In this document: positions 10,151 to 20,894 of the stretch, piece by piece
How positions within the stretch are numbered: the stretch's first letter is position 1
Layout of the letters: every line of letters starts with the position of its first letter
From: JAPYTK01 sp964401935
GTDB lineage: Bacteria > Myxococcota_A > Polyangia > Polyangiales > Polyangiaceae
DNA length: 64,000 bases
NCBI GenBank assembly: GCA_964401935.1
Contig: CAYOAL010000006.1
Span: 84,149-148,148, forward strand
Direction: 5' to 3'
Notes under the pieces: model-generated
Told to the model about the DNA's origin: nothing
Database searches by the model: none
Seen by the model: the letters and a program-made list of their open reading frames with translations, nothing else
Program-made: the position numbers and the translations under genes

Positions 10151-10384
10151 CGCCGTGACGTGAGCGCGGCGCAGGTCTCGCGTTCGTGATGGGGCATCGC
10201 GTGACAGCGGCCGCGGGGTCTCTCGCGAGGTCGCGTGACTCGGCTCCGCACCCTTCGAGCGCTGTTATCGCAAGCCGTGGGGCGAGGTGTAGCGCTGGGC
10301 GCTCCGCTTCGGTGGAGGCAATCGGGCGTGGGCGGAAGAGGGAAGGAGCGACGAGCAGCAGCTTACGGAGCCGGTCTTCGCCCC

Positions 10385-11179
10385 TCACCTCTCGAGCCAC
10401 GCCACGAGCTCGGCGCCGAGCTCCACCGCCCGCGATTTCTGGATGTTGTGGCCGCCGCTCGCAAACCAGAGCCGTGGGCCAGGGGGTGCGCGGCGGTCGA
10501 GCTCGCGGCTCACCGACGCCTCGACCCAGGGGTCGTCGTCGGCCCAGGCGACGAGGGTAGGCGCCACCACCCTGGAGAGGGCAGCGGCGATCGCGTCGAA
10601 CGACACCGCGGCGAGGCAGCGGTTCATGTGGATGAGCTCATGCGCGGTGTACTCCCCGCGGAACCCCGCGAGCCGCAGCAAGCGGCGATAGAGCGGCAGC
10701 AAGGTCGCTCCGAGCCCGGGGGTGGCGAGGAGGTGGGCGGTGGCGGCAGGGGCGAGGACGCGCCGCGCTCCCCGATGGGGACGCGTGCCGATGGAGGCGA
10801 GGAGGGCGAGGTGCGAGACGCGATCCGGCCAGCGAGCGGCGGCGGCGATGGCCACGGCGCCGCCTTGGGAGTGTCCGAGCAGCGTCGCTCGCTCGATCGC
10901 GAGCGCATCGAGCAGGCGGAGCACGAGCTCGGCGCGATCCTCGATGGCGGGGGAGGGCAGCGTCTCGACGGGCGTGCCCCCCGAGGCGGGGAGCTCGAGC
11001 CGGATGAAGCGCAGGTGCGGCTCGATGACGCTGCCGAGCCACCGGAAGTCTCGCGCCGAGCCAGGGAGCCCGTGGAGCCCGACCACCACGCTCCCCGCGC
11101 CCACGTCGGTGAACGTGAACGGTCCACGCGGCCCGTCGCTCCGTCGGAGCGGCGGATCGGAGGGGAGGTCGGGCGTCAT
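10385..11179 (-). CDS. Alpha/beta hydrolase
   Basis: A 264-residue single-domain alpha/beta-hydrolase. HGLPGSARDF (about residue 36) gives the oxyanion-hole HG motif; GHSQGG holds the nucleophile Ser104; an Asp in AWADDDPW and the His in ASGGHNIQ near the C-terminus complete the triad. Length and order match the esterase/haloperoxidase/MhpC-like group that hydrolyses esters or C-C bonds; the substrate cannot be told from sequence. ATG at 11179 chosen. It is divergent from the OmpA-type lipoprotein gene (about 145 bp apart) and convergent with the glutaredoxin-like gene across a 234-bp gap. Confidence 0.85.
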   Translation of the reverse strand: MTPDLPSDPPLRRSDGPRGPFTFTDVGAGSVVVGLHGLPGSARDFRWLGSVIEPHLRFIRLELPASGGTPVETLPSPAIEDRAELVLRLLDALAIERATLLGHSQGGAVAIAAAARWPDRVSHLALLASIGTRPHRGARRVLAPAATAHLLATPGLGATLLPLYRRLLRLAGFRGEYTAHELIHMNRCLAAVSFDAIAAALSRVVAPTLVAWADDDPWVEASVSRELDRRAPPGPRLWFASGGHNIQKSRAVELGAELVAWLER

Positions 11180-11323
11180 GTCTTCACCTACCACAGTCCG
11201 GTGGACGCTCTCGGGGCCGCGCTCCCTGCCGGGCGCCGGCACGCGGTCGCCGCGATGGTGTGGTGCCGCGCGTGGCCGACGGGTCGTTCGTCCGCGGGCG
11301 AGCTGTCGTGCTAGCGTCGAGGC

Positions 11324-12319
11324 GTGAGCGAACGAAGCCGTCATCGCGACGCGATCCTCGCGCGGCGCGCCCTCTACCTCACCACCGCCCTCTCGGCGCT
11401 CGGTTGCCCGAGCCGCGACGAGCCTCCCACCGATCCCGTCGAGACGGCAGCGACGGCCCGCACGCACGGAAAGCGCCAGAAGAAGAAGGAGGCCACCCTC
11501 CCCGCCAACACGCCCTGGGCAGAGGTGATCGCCAAGGCTCCTCCGCTCGAGGTGCCCAAGGAGGCGGCGCTGCGCGAGCGCGCACACCTCGAAGCGCAGA
11601 AGACCCGGACGAAGGCGCAGTACGACGCGATCGCGGCGGTGTGGACCAAGACGCCGGGCTGTGATCCAGCCGCCTCCACCTGCAACGACTGGAGGGAGCT
11701 CGCCGCGCTCGCTCAAACCATGTTCCGAGCGATCGAGGGGCCCTTCTCCTTCGGCCCGTGCGGGGGGGCCAACGGGACGACCGACTTCGTGCTCGCGCGG
11801 CGCCGCGCCCACCAGGCGTACGTCGACGCGCTCCTCAAGCAGGTGGAGGCGCACCTCGAGAAGTTGGCGTTGCACTACGGGGCCGACGGCGCCGACGCGT
11901 GGGCCGGGATGGTGAAGGAGGCCAAGGAGCCGCCGCCGCGCCCGTGCCTGTCCCCCTGTCCGATGCCAGAGCTTCAAGACATCCTCGTGTCCGTCCGCTT
12001 TGCGAAGGGCTCGGCGACCCTCGACCTCGGGGATCGGCCGGTCCTGGTCGCGCTCGGGCGGGTCCGTGACGAGCACAAGACGCAGTCGCACAAGTCGGTG
12101 CTGGTGGTGCGGGGCCACGCCGATCCCTCCGAGCCCGAGCCCGACAAGCTCGCCCTCGAGCGCGCCCAGGCGGTGGTCGACTGGTTGGTGAAGAACGGCG
12201 TGAGCCCGGCCGACGTGTCCGCCACCTCGATGGGGGGGGCGTTGCGCATCGAGGCGAGCGCCGGACCGAGCGGAGGGGCGGTGAATCGTCGCGTCGACTT
12301 CGAGGTCGTGGAGCGCTGA
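11324..12319 (+). CDS. OmpA-family peptidoglycan-associated lipoprotein
   Basis: A 331-residue protein from a GTG start. The signal ends in a lipobox (ALGC, Cys28). A middle region (about 60-220) is helical and Cys-containing, with no family recognised. Residues about 225-331 form an OmpA/MotB C-terminal domain: a beta strand ending in FAKGSATL, the VRGHADP motif, a LALERAQAVVDWL helix and a conserved Arg in NRRVDFEV, which normally bind the diaminopimelate of peptidoglycan. Probably sits in the outer membrane and tethers it to the wall. The sigma-54 activator gene begins 18 bp after its stop. Confidence 0.8.
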   Translation: MSERSRHRDAILARRALYLTTALSALGCPSRDEPPTDPVETAATARTHGKRQKKKEATLPANTPWAEVIAKAPPLEVPKEAALRERAHLEAQKTRTKAQYDAIAAVWTKTPGCDPAASTCNDWRELAALAQTMFRAIEGPFSFGPCGGANGTTDFVLARRRAHQAYVDALLKQVEAHLEKLALHYGADGADAWAGMVKEAKEPPPRPCLSPCPMPELQDILVSVRFAKGSATLDLGDRPVLVALGRVRDEHKTQSHKSVLVVRGHADPSEPEPDKLALERAQAVVDWLVKNGVSPADVSATSMGGALRIEASAGPSGGAVNRRVDFEVVER

Positions 12320-12337
12320 GCGCGAGAGGATGCCCTC

Positions 12338-13651
<1,314 letters not shown>

Positions 13652-13679
13652 GCCCGACGGTGGCGTTCCCCGCGGACGC

Positions 13680-14639
13680 TCAGAACGTCCCGCTGAGCCC
13701 GACGTAACCGGGTCGAAGCTCGAGGCGCGCGCGCTGGGCCTCGCCCGCGCTCGGGAGCACGATGAGCAGCACCACCCCCGCCGCGGCCGCGGCGCCGCCG
13801 GCGACGAAGAGCACGGTCGACACGGTCTGAAAGGTCTCTGCCCGCTCCACCTCGGCGAGATCTTCGGCGAGGCAGCTCTGTCCGAGACAGCGGTCCTTCA
13901 CGTCGGACACCGTCTCGAGCGCGGCGATTCGCAGGCCGACGCCCACCGCCGCCGCCGCCACGCCGACGCCGAGCACGGTGAGCCCTGGCGCGAGGGCTGC
14001 CGGATCGGAGCCCGTCGCCCGGTCGGGCTCGGGGAGCGGCTCGGGCCGCGACGTCGGCGCGGGCGCCGACGGTTTGGCAGCCGCGATCGTCACCGTCTCG
14101 CTCTTCCCTTCCGCGAGCGTCAGCGACTGCTCGAACTGCACGACGCCGTCGAGCCGCGCGCGCACCACGTGAGGGCCCGGATCGACGGCGGTCTGTGCGA
14201 GAACGGTCACGACGTCGTCGATGCTCACCTCCCACGCGGCGGGAGCCTGCGTCCGATCGATCACGATCGTGGGGATGCGCGCCTCGAGCGCCTCGAGATC
14301 GTCGGCGGCATCCTTCTGCGCGGCGAGGAAAGGCGCGGACGCGTTCGGACCAAGGGCCTCGAGGGTGACCGCGCGGTACTGCTCACGCGCGCGCACGAGC
14401 TTGCCGAGGTTGCGGTTGCACCGCGCGGCGTAGAGCAGCAAGACGGGGGAGTGGGCCTTGGCCTCGGCGGCTTCGAAGAGCTCGAGCGCCCCCTGCCAGT
14501 CTCCTTGATCGTATTTCGCCTTGGCCGCTTTCGCGAGCGTCACCGCGGTTTGGGTGTCCCCGCCGCCTTGAGCCCACGCGGAGGTGGGGGTGGTGGCGAG
14601 GGCGACGAGGAGCAAGAACCCGAACAGACGCAGCGTCAT
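13680..14639 (-). CDS. Secreted/membrane TPR-like protein paired with kinase
   Basis: A 319-residue protein with a cleavable signal peptide (residues 1-23, ending AWA). Residues about 30-120 form TPR-like helices (AKAKYDQGDWQGALELFEAA); about 125-195 is a beta-rich domain of the kind seen in PEGA-containing proteins; then a Pro-rich linker and two hydrophobic segments (about 220-240 and 270-295) in the C-terminal part. This layout, directly behind a Ser/Thr kinase, is common in Myxococcota, where it is thought to be an envelope sensor or partner. Its ATG overlaps the kinase stop (ATGA), so the two are translated together. Precise function unknown. Confidence 0.75.
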   Translation of the reverse strand: MTLRLFGFLLLVALATTPTSAWAQGGGDTQTAVTLAKAAKAKYDQGDWQGALELFEAAEAKAHSPVLLLYAARCNRNLGKLVRAREQYRAVTLEALGPNASAPFLAAQKDAADDLEALEARIPTIVIDRTQAPAAWEVSIDDVVTVLAQTAVDPGPHVVRARLDGVVQFEQSLTLAEGKSETVTIAAAKPSAPAPTSRPEPLPEPDRATGSDPAALAPGLTVLGVGVAAAAVGVGLRIAALETVSDVKDRCLGQSCLAEDLAEVERAETFQTVSTVLFVAGGAAAAAGVVLLIVLPSAGEAQRARLELRPGYVGLSGTF

Positions 14640-16135
14640 GGTGAGGTCGGCAGTCCGGTGAACGGATCGATCTTGGGTTGCGGCGGCGGACCTGGTGGCG
14701 GCGGGGGCGGCATCTTGGGGGCGGTGGGGTTCTGGGGGCCCGCGGGGAGCGGCAGCGGGCGGTTCGCGGGGGGTGGGGTAGGAGCCGCCACGCTCGACGC
14801 GGAGGGTAGCGGCGGCTGGCTCGTGCTCGCGATTGGAGCGGTCCCCGAAGGCTCCGTCGGCGTCGCCGCGGCGGAGGCCATGGGCGGAGCCGACGCCACC
14901 GCCGACGCGGCGACCTCGGGCGGCGTCGCGTCGCTCCCGGCGCGTCCGAGGTAGAACGCGCCGAACAGGCCCGCCGCGCCGAGGAGCGCCCACACCCAGA
15001 GGCGGCTGCCGCGGGAGGGCAGCGGGGTGAGCACCCCCGCGGTCACGGCGGCCACCTCGCGCGAGCCCGTCAGCTCCCCGGCGCGCTCGGCGCGCATCGA
15101 GCTCGAGGAGAGCGACGCCGCGCCGCTCGAGCCCGCCCGCTCCAAATCCGCGCGCTCCGAATCCGTGCGCTCGGGCGAGGACGCCGGCACTGTCACTCGT
15201 TCGGCCGACGGTTGGGTGGCGTCCTCGCGGCCTGGCCCCGAGTTGGGCGCCTCGTCGAGGAAAGGGCGTGGGTCTCTGCCTTCTGCGATCGCGGTGAAGG
15301 CCCGCGCCATGGTGCGGGCGCGCTGGAAGCGGCGCGTCACGTTGCGACTCAACGCCGTGTCGAAGAACAGATCGATGTCTGGCGGCAGCGCCGGATTCAC
15401 CAGCGTCGCGCGTGGGATGGGCTTGGTCACCACCTCGAGCAGCACGGCGGTGATGGCGTCGCCCGCGAAGGGTTTCTCGCCGGTGAGGGCTCGGTAGATG
15501 AGCACACCGAGCGCCCACAGATCGCTGCGTTGATCCACGCGCTCGCCGCGCGCCTGCTCCGGGCTCATGTGATGGGGCGAGCCGATCACGGTGCCGCTGG
15601 TGGTCTTCTCCTCGACGAGGTTGGTCTTGGTCTCGCGGGCGACACCAAAATCGACGAGCTTGACCACCTCGTCGTCTCCCTCGCGGGCCAGGAACACGTT
15701 GCTCGGCTTGAGATCGCGATGAACGATCCCCGCGTCGTGCGCCACCTCGAGGGCCTTGCAGATCTGGTGCACCACCGGCGCGAGCTCCGAGAGCGTCATC
15801 GGCCCGTCGTGCTTGAGCCGCTCGCCGAGATCCTCTCCCTCGAGCAGCTCCATCACCATGAACGGCGTGCCGTCGTCGACGCCGTAGTCGTGCACCCGCA
15901 CGATGTGATGGCTCTTGAGCTGAGCGCTGGCCTTCGCCTCCCGCTCGAAGCGCGCCCGCGCAAGCTCCGTGGTCGCGAGCTCGGGGGCCATCTGCTTGAC
16001 GGCGACGTCGACGTCGAGCACCTCGTGGCGCGCCACCCACACCGAGCCCATGCCGCCCTCGGCGAACTGTCGCAGGAGGCGGTACTTCCCCCCGACGACG
16101 CGGCCTGGTGCGAAAGGATCGGGACGGCTGGCCAT
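14636..16135 (-). CDS. Transmembrane serine/threonine protein kinase
   Basis: A 499-residue eukaryotic-like kinase. Kinase domain about residues 18-280: Gly loop (FAEGGMGSVW), Lys47 (AVKQM), catalytic HRDLKPSN with Asp141, DFG at 162-164, MSPEQ at the end of the activation segment, and the DLWALGV helix. An acidic/Ser-rich linker (295-375) leads to one transmembrane helix (about 379-398) and a Pro/Ala-rich extracytoplasmic tail of about 100 residues with no folded sensor domain. Phosphorylates Ser/Thr; substrates unknown, but FHA proteins such as the activator at 12338-13651 are the usual readers. First gene of a two-gene unit with the TPR-like protein. Confidence 0.93.
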   Translation of the reverse strand: MASRPDPFAPGRVVGGKYRLLRQFAEGGMGSVWVARHEVLDVDVAVKQMAPELATTELARARFEREAKASAQLKSHHIVRVHDYGVDDGTPFMVMELLEGEDLGERLKHDGPMTLSELAPVVHQICKALEVAHDAGIVHRDLKPSNVFLAREGDDEVVKLVDFGVARETKTNLVEEKTTSGTVIGSPHHMSPEQARGERVDQRSDLWALGVLIYRALTGEKPFAGDAITAVLLEVVTKPIPRATLVNPALPPDIDLFFDTALSRNVTRRFQRARTMARAFTAIAEGRDPRPFLDEAPNSGPGREDATQPSAERVTVPASSPERTDSERADLERAGSSGAASLSSSSMRAERAGELTGSREVAAVTAGVLTPLPSRGSRLWVWALLGAAGLFGAFYLGRAGSDATPPEVAASAVASAPPMASAAATPTEPSGTAPIASTSQPPLPSASSVAAPTPPPANRPLPLPAGPQNPTAPKMPPPPPPGPPPQPKIDPFTGLPTSP

Positions 16136-16283
16136 TGACGAGCCAGCGTATCACGCGCCCTCGGCGCGCCGCACGTTTGGCAGCTTCGACGCGATCGAGG
16201 GCCGCTGGCCGCGCGCTCGTGGGCGCCGCGGGCGTCGGCAGCGCCGGGCTCCGGCGCCTTGCCCCGCCGTCCCTCGACGCCGG

Positions 16284-17174
16284 TCAGTCGCAGGTCCCGG
16301 TCGCGCCGCAGGCGTAGTGCCGGGCGAGCTCCTCTTGCGTCAGCGCCCGGTCGTACACCGCCACCTCGTCGACGAGCACGGTGTCGGAGGCGCCCGCCCC
16401 GGCGAGGTAAAAGGCGCAGCCCGCGGCGACCCAGCTCTCGGAGAGCGCTCGGGCCGGGAGAAACACCGGCTCCCCGTCCACGTAGAGCTGCCCCTCGCCT
16501 GCCGCCGCGTCGAAGGTGATGGCCACGTGACGAAACATGTCGAGCACGATGGGCTGGTGGCTGAGCTCTTCGATGTTGGTGTTGGCGTAGCGCTTGTGGG
16601 TCACCGACGTCGCTCCCAAGAAGGTGGAGTAGCCGTCGCCGTTGGGCTCCGGTCGGCAGGTCCAGAGCCCGGAGGCGTCCCCCGTCTGCACCGCGACCCA
16701 CGCCTCGAGGGTGTACGAGCTGTCACCGAAGCCGAGCGGGTGCGGGGCATCGACGAAGAGCGACGCCCCCGTCTGCAGGGTGGCGGCCTGGCCGACCACC
16801 CCCTCGGCCTCGAAGTCGACCGCGCCGCTCCCCATGTCGTTGTCGATGTAGGCGTCTTCCCCGTTGCCGCTCAGATCCGGCGTGCGAGTGCCGTTCTGCA
16901 CCACGTCGAGCGGCCAATAGGCGATGGCTCCATCTTCGATCACGAGGCCCGGGTAGCCAGGGAGGGTCCCGCCGCTCCCGCCGCTCCCGCCGCTCCCGCC
17001 GGCTCCACCCGCGGCGCTCGCGGCGCCCGCGCCACCGTCGCCACCGTCGCCGCCACCGGACGCGGTCGTGCCGCCACCGCCGTCTCGATCGAACAGGAGG
17101 CCGCTGGTGTCGATGCACGCTGCGCAGCCGAGGAGCGCGACGAGCGCGAGGGCGGAGGCCGTGGTGGATGGCAT
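16284..17174 (-). CDS. LamG/concanavalin A-like lipoprotein
   Basis: A 296-residue lipoprotein (signal plus lipobox around Cys17/Cys20, LLGCAAC). A Gly/Ala/Ser-rich linker (about 28-75) resembles the surface linkers of Myxococcota lipoproteins. The remainder is a LamG / concanavalin A-like jelly roll: AYWPLD at the start, the YTLEAWV strand, RHVAITFDAA, GQLYVDGEP and the closing VDEVAVYDRALTQEEL, all hallmark blocks. Such domains bind glycans or proteins at the surface. ATG at 17174 chosen; the frame is open further upstream without plausible sequence. It is divergent from the DUF1592 gene, and the intergenic region carries a duplicated palindrome. Confidence 0.82.
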   Translation of the reverse strand: MPSTTASALALVALLGCAACIDTSGLLFDRDGGGGTTASGGGDGGDGGAGAASAAGGAGGSGGSGGSGGTLPGYPGLVIEDGAIAYWPLDVVQNGTRTPDLSGNGEDAYIDNDMGSGAVDFEAEGVVGQAATLQTGASLFVDAPHPLGFGDSSYTLEAWVAVQTGDASGLWTCRPEPNGDGYSTFLGATSVTHKRYANTNIEELSHQPIVLDMFRHVAITFDAAAGEGQLYVDGEPVFLPARALSESWVAAGCAFYLAGAGASDTVLVDEVAVYDRALTQEELARHYACGATGTCD

Positions 17175-17248
17175 GTCAGTGTGCTCGTGAAGCCAAGACC
17201 ATGCCGCTTGCGAGCGACGATGGTTCGGGGGGTTACGGGGCACGCTTC

Positions 17249-17285
17249 GTAGACTCGAGTCCAACGCGTGTAGACTCGAGTCTAC
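17249..17285. promoter_or_regulatory. Duplicated palindromic operator candidate in divergent intergenic region
   Basis: GTAGACTCGAGTCTAC at 17270-17285 is a perfect 16-bp palindrome. A second copy at 17249-17264 matches 13 of 16 positions. The copies start 21 bp apart, two helical turns, so two dimers could bind on one DNA face. The site lies 75-111 bp upstream of the LamG lipoprotein gene and 90-126 bp upstream of the DUF1592 gene, so one repressor or activator could control both. No regulator gene is adjacent. Confidence 0.5.
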
Positions 17286-17374
17286 GCACAAACCGGAGGT
17301 CGCAGAAGAACTCCTGTGATTTCGCATCGACGTGCGCCGGTCGGAGCTGGCACAGCCGCTGCAAAGTCCCGAGC

Positions 17375-19189
17375 ATGAGCGTGGACTTGATGCGACGCCT
17401 GTTCTCGAAGGCTCCCCTCGCGATCTCGCGCCGGCCCCTCGTCGCCCTCGCCGCCGCCGGGCTCTTGGGCCTCTCCGGCCTCGCGGCTTGCGTCGGCGAC
17501 ATCGGCGACGGTGGCGAAGGCCTCGACGAGCCTCCGCTCGAGCCCGGCGACTTCGCCTGCACCCCCGGCGATCCGAGCGCCACCGTGCTGCCCCGTCTGT
17601 CGCGGGGACAGTACGTCGCCGCGGTGAGCGACTTCGTGGCCGCGGCGGTGGGTCCCCAAGAGGTGGAGCCCATCCTCGCCGCCATCGCCTCCACCCTCAC
17701 GCTCCTCCCTCAGGACGCGAGCTCGGATCACGACCGGCTCGATCAGGCCGTGAGCCAAGGCCACGTCGACGCGCAGTATCACCTCGCCGTCGCCGTCGCG
17801 CGGGAGCTCACCTCCACTCCCGAGCGCCGCGAGGCTCTCCTCGGCAGCTGCGGCACCGACGCCGATCCGGCCAACGACGACAGCTGCCTCGAGGAGCTCA
17901 TCCTCGGGCTCGGCTACCGCGCCCACCGGCGCCCGTTGGTGAGCGCCGAGGTCGCCTTCTATCGCGACGAGGTCTTCGAGCCCGCCGAGGGGATGGACCT
18001 CGCGGCCGTGCGCGACGTGATCACCGCCATGCTGCTCGCCCCGAGCTTCGTGTACCGCGTGGAGCTCGACGGCGATCCGGTGGACGGACGCGCCGATCTC
18101 TACGCCCTCTCGGCCCACGAGCTGGCGTCGCGCCTCGCCTTCCACTTCTGGAACGGCCCCCCCGACGACGCCCTCTACGCGGCCGCCGACAGCGGTCTGC
18201 TCCTCACCGAGGAGGGCTACGCGGCCGAGGTCGAGCGCATGCTCGACGATCCCCGCACCCTCGCCACCTTCGATCGCTTCTACGCCGAGTGGCTGTGGCT
18301 CGACGACCTCGCGCCGCTGCATCAGCAGGTAGGGCAGCCCGACTACGACGCGTTCCTCGGTGGGGTGGTGCCTACCCCCGAGCTCCGCGAGCGCCTCATC
18401 GAAGACCTCCTCGATCTCACGCGCTACGTCACCTGGCAGTCGGGCGGTTCGTTCGCCGAGCTGTTCGTCTCGCAGCTCTCCTTCGCCAAGACCGACGACG
18501 TGGCCGCGATCTACGGTGGCGTGCCGCTCTGGCAGGAAGGCACCACGCCGGCCACGCTCCCCGCCGGCGCTCGCGCCGGGATCCTCACCCGCCCCGCGAT
18601 GCTCGCCACCGGCTCCATCCAGACCCACTCGGTGCTCCGCGGTCGCGAGGTGCGACGCCGCATCCTCTGCCAAGAGATGCCGCCCCCGCCGGCCGACGCC
18701 ATGAACAACCTCCCCGATCTCGACCCGATCATGACCGAGCGCGAGCGCATGGAGGCCATCACCGAGCAGCCTGGCTCGTCGTGCGTGGGCTGCCACAGCC
18801 AGATGAACCCCATCGGCTACACGCTCGAGAGCTTCGACGGCCTCGGCCGAGCGCGCACCGAAGAAGCGATCTTCGACACCGACGGCACCCTGCTCGCCAC
18901 GCTGCCGCTCGACACCAGCGCCGCCCCGCGCCTCACCGCCGACGACGACACGGTGGCCTCCGGCGCCATCGAGCTCAGCGCCCTCGTGGCGGACAGCAAC
19001 CTCGCCCGCGCCTGCTTCGCTCGTCACGCCTTCCGCTTCGCCCTCTCCCGCGTCGAGGACGACGCCGTCGACGGCTGCGCGCTCGAGACGATCCGCGAGT
19101 CGCTCGCCGACGGCCGCGACCTCCGCGCGGTGTATCGCGACATCGCCCTGTCCCCCACCTTCCGCCTCCGCAAGCTCAGCGCCGAGTGA
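17375..19189 (+). CDS. DUF1592/DUF1588/DUF1585 domain secreted lipoprotein
   Basis: A 604-residue protein with an N-terminal signal and lipobox (LSGLAAC). The domain order is that of the Planctomycetes/Myxococcota DUF1595-DUF1592-DUF1588-DUF1585 family: RLSRGQY near the start, LGYRAHRRPL, the HELASRLAFHFWNGPPDD block, REVRRRILCQEMPPPP, and the haem-type motif CVGCH with QMNPIGYTLESFDGLGR, ending with the FALSR region. The CxxCH suggests a c-type haem. These proteins are encoded beside DUF1552 proteins, as here (4-bp gap), and their role is unproven, possibly extracellular redox or polymer breakdown. ATG at 17375 chosen; 17390 is an alternative. Confidence 0.88.
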   Translation: MSVDLMRRLFSKAPLAISRRPLVALAAAGLLGLSGLAACVGDIGDGGEGLDEPPLEPGDFACTPGDPSATVLPRLSRGQYVAAVSDFVAAAVGPQEVEPILAAIASTLTLLPQDASSDHDRLDQAVSQGHVDAQYHLAVAVARELTSTPERREALLGSCGTDADPANDDSCLEELILGLGYRAHRRPLVSAEVAFYRDEVFEPAEGMDLAAVRDVITAMLLAPSFVYRVELDGDPVDGRADLYALSAHELASRLAFHFWNGPPDDALYAAADSGLLLTEEGYAAEVERMLDDPRTLATFDRFYAEWLWLDDLAPLHQQVGQPDYDAFLGGVVPTPELRERLIEDLLDLTRYVTWQSGGSFAELFVSQLSFAKTDDVAAIYGGVPLWQEGTTPATLPAGARAGILTRPAMLATGSIQTHSVLRGREVRRRILCQEMPPPPADAMNNLPDLDPIMTERERMEAITEQPGSSCVGCHSQMNPIGYTLESFDGLGRARTEEAIFDTDGTLLATLPLDTSAAPRLTADDDTVASGAIELSALVADSNLARACFARHAFRFALSRVEDDAVDGCALETIRESLADGRDLRAVYRDIALSPTFRLRKLSAE

Positions 19190-19193
19190 CCCC

Positions 19194-20768
19194 ATGAACG
19201 CCAACGCTCACGACCCGAAGCCTCGCTCCTCCTCCTCTCGCCGACAGTTCCTGCGCGGCGCGGCCGGTTTCACGCTCGCCTTGCCGTTCCTCGATTCGCT
19301 CTCCGACAAGCCGGCACAGGCCGGCGTGCCCCCCTACGCCGCCAACCCGCGCTTCGTGGCCATGACCACCCAGCACGGCGGCGTGTGGGGGGCGAACATG
19401 TGGCCTGGCGACGAGATGCTCCCGAGCTCGCACAACCTCTACGCCGGCCACACCGCGCGTCACGGAACGCTCACCCCGGCCGTCGTGGGGGGCACCGCCT
19501 CGCTCTCGCCGGTGCTCACCGCCGACGCCGCGCTGCTCACGAGCGCGCTGGCCTCCAAAATGAACCTCCTCCGTGGCCTCGACGTGCCGCACTATCTCGG
19601 CCACCACACCGGCGGCGAGCTCGGCAACTTCGCCGCCGAGTTCGACGCGACCCCGATGGGACCCGTCACCACGCATCGGCCGACCATCGATCAGGTGCTC
19701 GCCTACTCGCCCTCGTTCTACCCCGACCTGTCCACCATCCGACAACGCAGCCTCCACATCGGCACGCACACGCACCACAGCTGGACCCGCGCCAACCCGA
19801 ACGATCCGACCTCGGCGGTGCAGCCGGTCCCGCTCAGCCAGAGCGCCCAAGCGCTGTTCGATCTCATCTTCGTGCCCGAAGAGGTGGAAGAGAATCCGCG
19901 GCCGCTCGTGGTCGATCGCGTCATCGAGCACTATCGGCGGCTCCGCCAGGGAAGCTTCGGCGACGCGCGCCGTCTGTCCACCCACGACGCCCAGCGACTC
20001 GATGACCACATGGATCGGCTGCGCGACCTCCAGACGCGCCTCAACGCGGTGGCGAGCTGCGGCGACGTGCCCCCGCTCGGAGGCGACACCGGCGGCCTCG
20101 ACGTCGGCGGCTACTCTTCGGACATCGACGCCATGCGCCGCTACTACCAGCTCTACAACGACGTCATCGTGGCGGCTTTCGTGTGCGGCACGAGCCGCAT
20201 CGCGGTGGTGAACAGCGGCGAGACCTGGTCGACCGAGTTCCCCGGCCTCTGCTGCGACTGGCACCAGCTCGTGGCCCACGAGTCGCATCACGCGGATGGA
20301 GCGCGGCAGGCGATCCTCGTAGAGGCCAAGCAGCGCTTCTTCGAGTGGGTGTTCCTCGATCTGGTCAACAAGCTCGACGTGGAGGAGAGCGAGGGCATCA
20401 CCTACCTCGACAACTCCCTGGTCTTCTGGGTGCAGGAGTCGGGCGCCACCACCCACGACGCCATCTCGCTCCCCATCGTGAGCGCCGGCAGCGCGGCGGG
20501 GCACTTCGAGACCGGGCGCTACGTCGACTATCGGAACCGCACCAACACCTCCCTCGCCCACGACTACTCGCTCGAGCACGCGGCGCTTCGCCCCGGGATC
20601 CCGTACCAGCGCTTCCTCGCCAACGTCATGATGTCGATGGGCTTGTCGCCGAGCGAGTTCGAGCAGCCGGGGGAGCGCGGCTACGGCGACAACTTCATCG
20701 AGTCGAGCAACTGGATGCCCCAGCAGTATATGAACGACGCGAGCCAGCCGCTCCCCCTCCTCACCTGA
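19194..20768 (+). CDS. DUF1552 Tat-exported protein
   Basis: A 524-residue protein. The N-terminus has a twin-arginine signal (SRRQFLRG, residues 15-22) and hydrophobic core, so it is exported folded, which suggests a cofactor. The body matches DUF1552, the constant partner of DUF1592 proteins: PRFVAMTTQHGG near the start, DHMDRLRDLQTRL in the middle, and DLVNKLD...LDNSLVFWVQESG toward the end, in a fold related to sulfatases/DUF1501 proteins. Co-transcribed with the DUF1592 gene (4-bp gap). Biochemical role is not established. Confidence 0.88.
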   Translation: MNANAHDPKPRSSSSRRQFLRGAAGFTLALPFLDSLSDKPAQAGVPPYAANPRFVAMTTQHGGVWGANMWPGDEMLPSSHNLYAGHTARHGTLTPAVVGGTASLSPVLTADAALLTSALASKMNLLRGLDVPHYLGHHTGGELGNFAAEFDATPMGPVTTHRPTIDQVLAYSPSFYPDLSTIRQRSLHIGTHTHHSWTRANPNDPTSAVQPVPLSQSAQALFDLIFVPEEVEENPRPLVVDRVIEHYRRLRQGSFGDARRLSTHDAQRLDDHMDRLRDLQTRLNAVASCGDVPPLGGDTGGLDVGGYSSDIDAMRRYYQLYNDVIVAAFVCGTSRIAVVNSGETWSTEFPGLCCDWHQLVAHESHHADGARQAILVEAKQRFFEWVFLDLVNKLDVEESEGITYLDNSLVFWVQESGATTHDAISLPIVSAGSAAGHFETGRYVDYRNRTNTSLAHDYSLEHAALRPGIPYQRFLANVMMSMGLSPSEFEQPGERGYGDNFIESSNWMPQQYMNDASQPLPLLT

Positions 20769-20894
20769 GGGGACGCGCCGGCGCGCGACGATTGCGCCTT
20801 CGTGCAGGGGTTTCGTCGGGGCTCGTGGCGGAGGCTGTTGTCGGTGACATTTGCGTCTGGCATGTGACGTGCGTAGGGCTGGTTCAAGGCCCGT

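Noticed and set aside
10151..10384. Small gene or RNA between convergent glutaredoxin and hydrolase genes
   Set aside because: No ORF with a plausible start, no tRNA-like cloverleaf or clear terminator visible by eye.
20859..20872. TGGCA...GTGC sequence as sigma-54 promoter of the PAP2 gene
   Set aside because: Correct GG-N10-GC spacing but a poor -12 element, and the implied leader is only about 11 nt.
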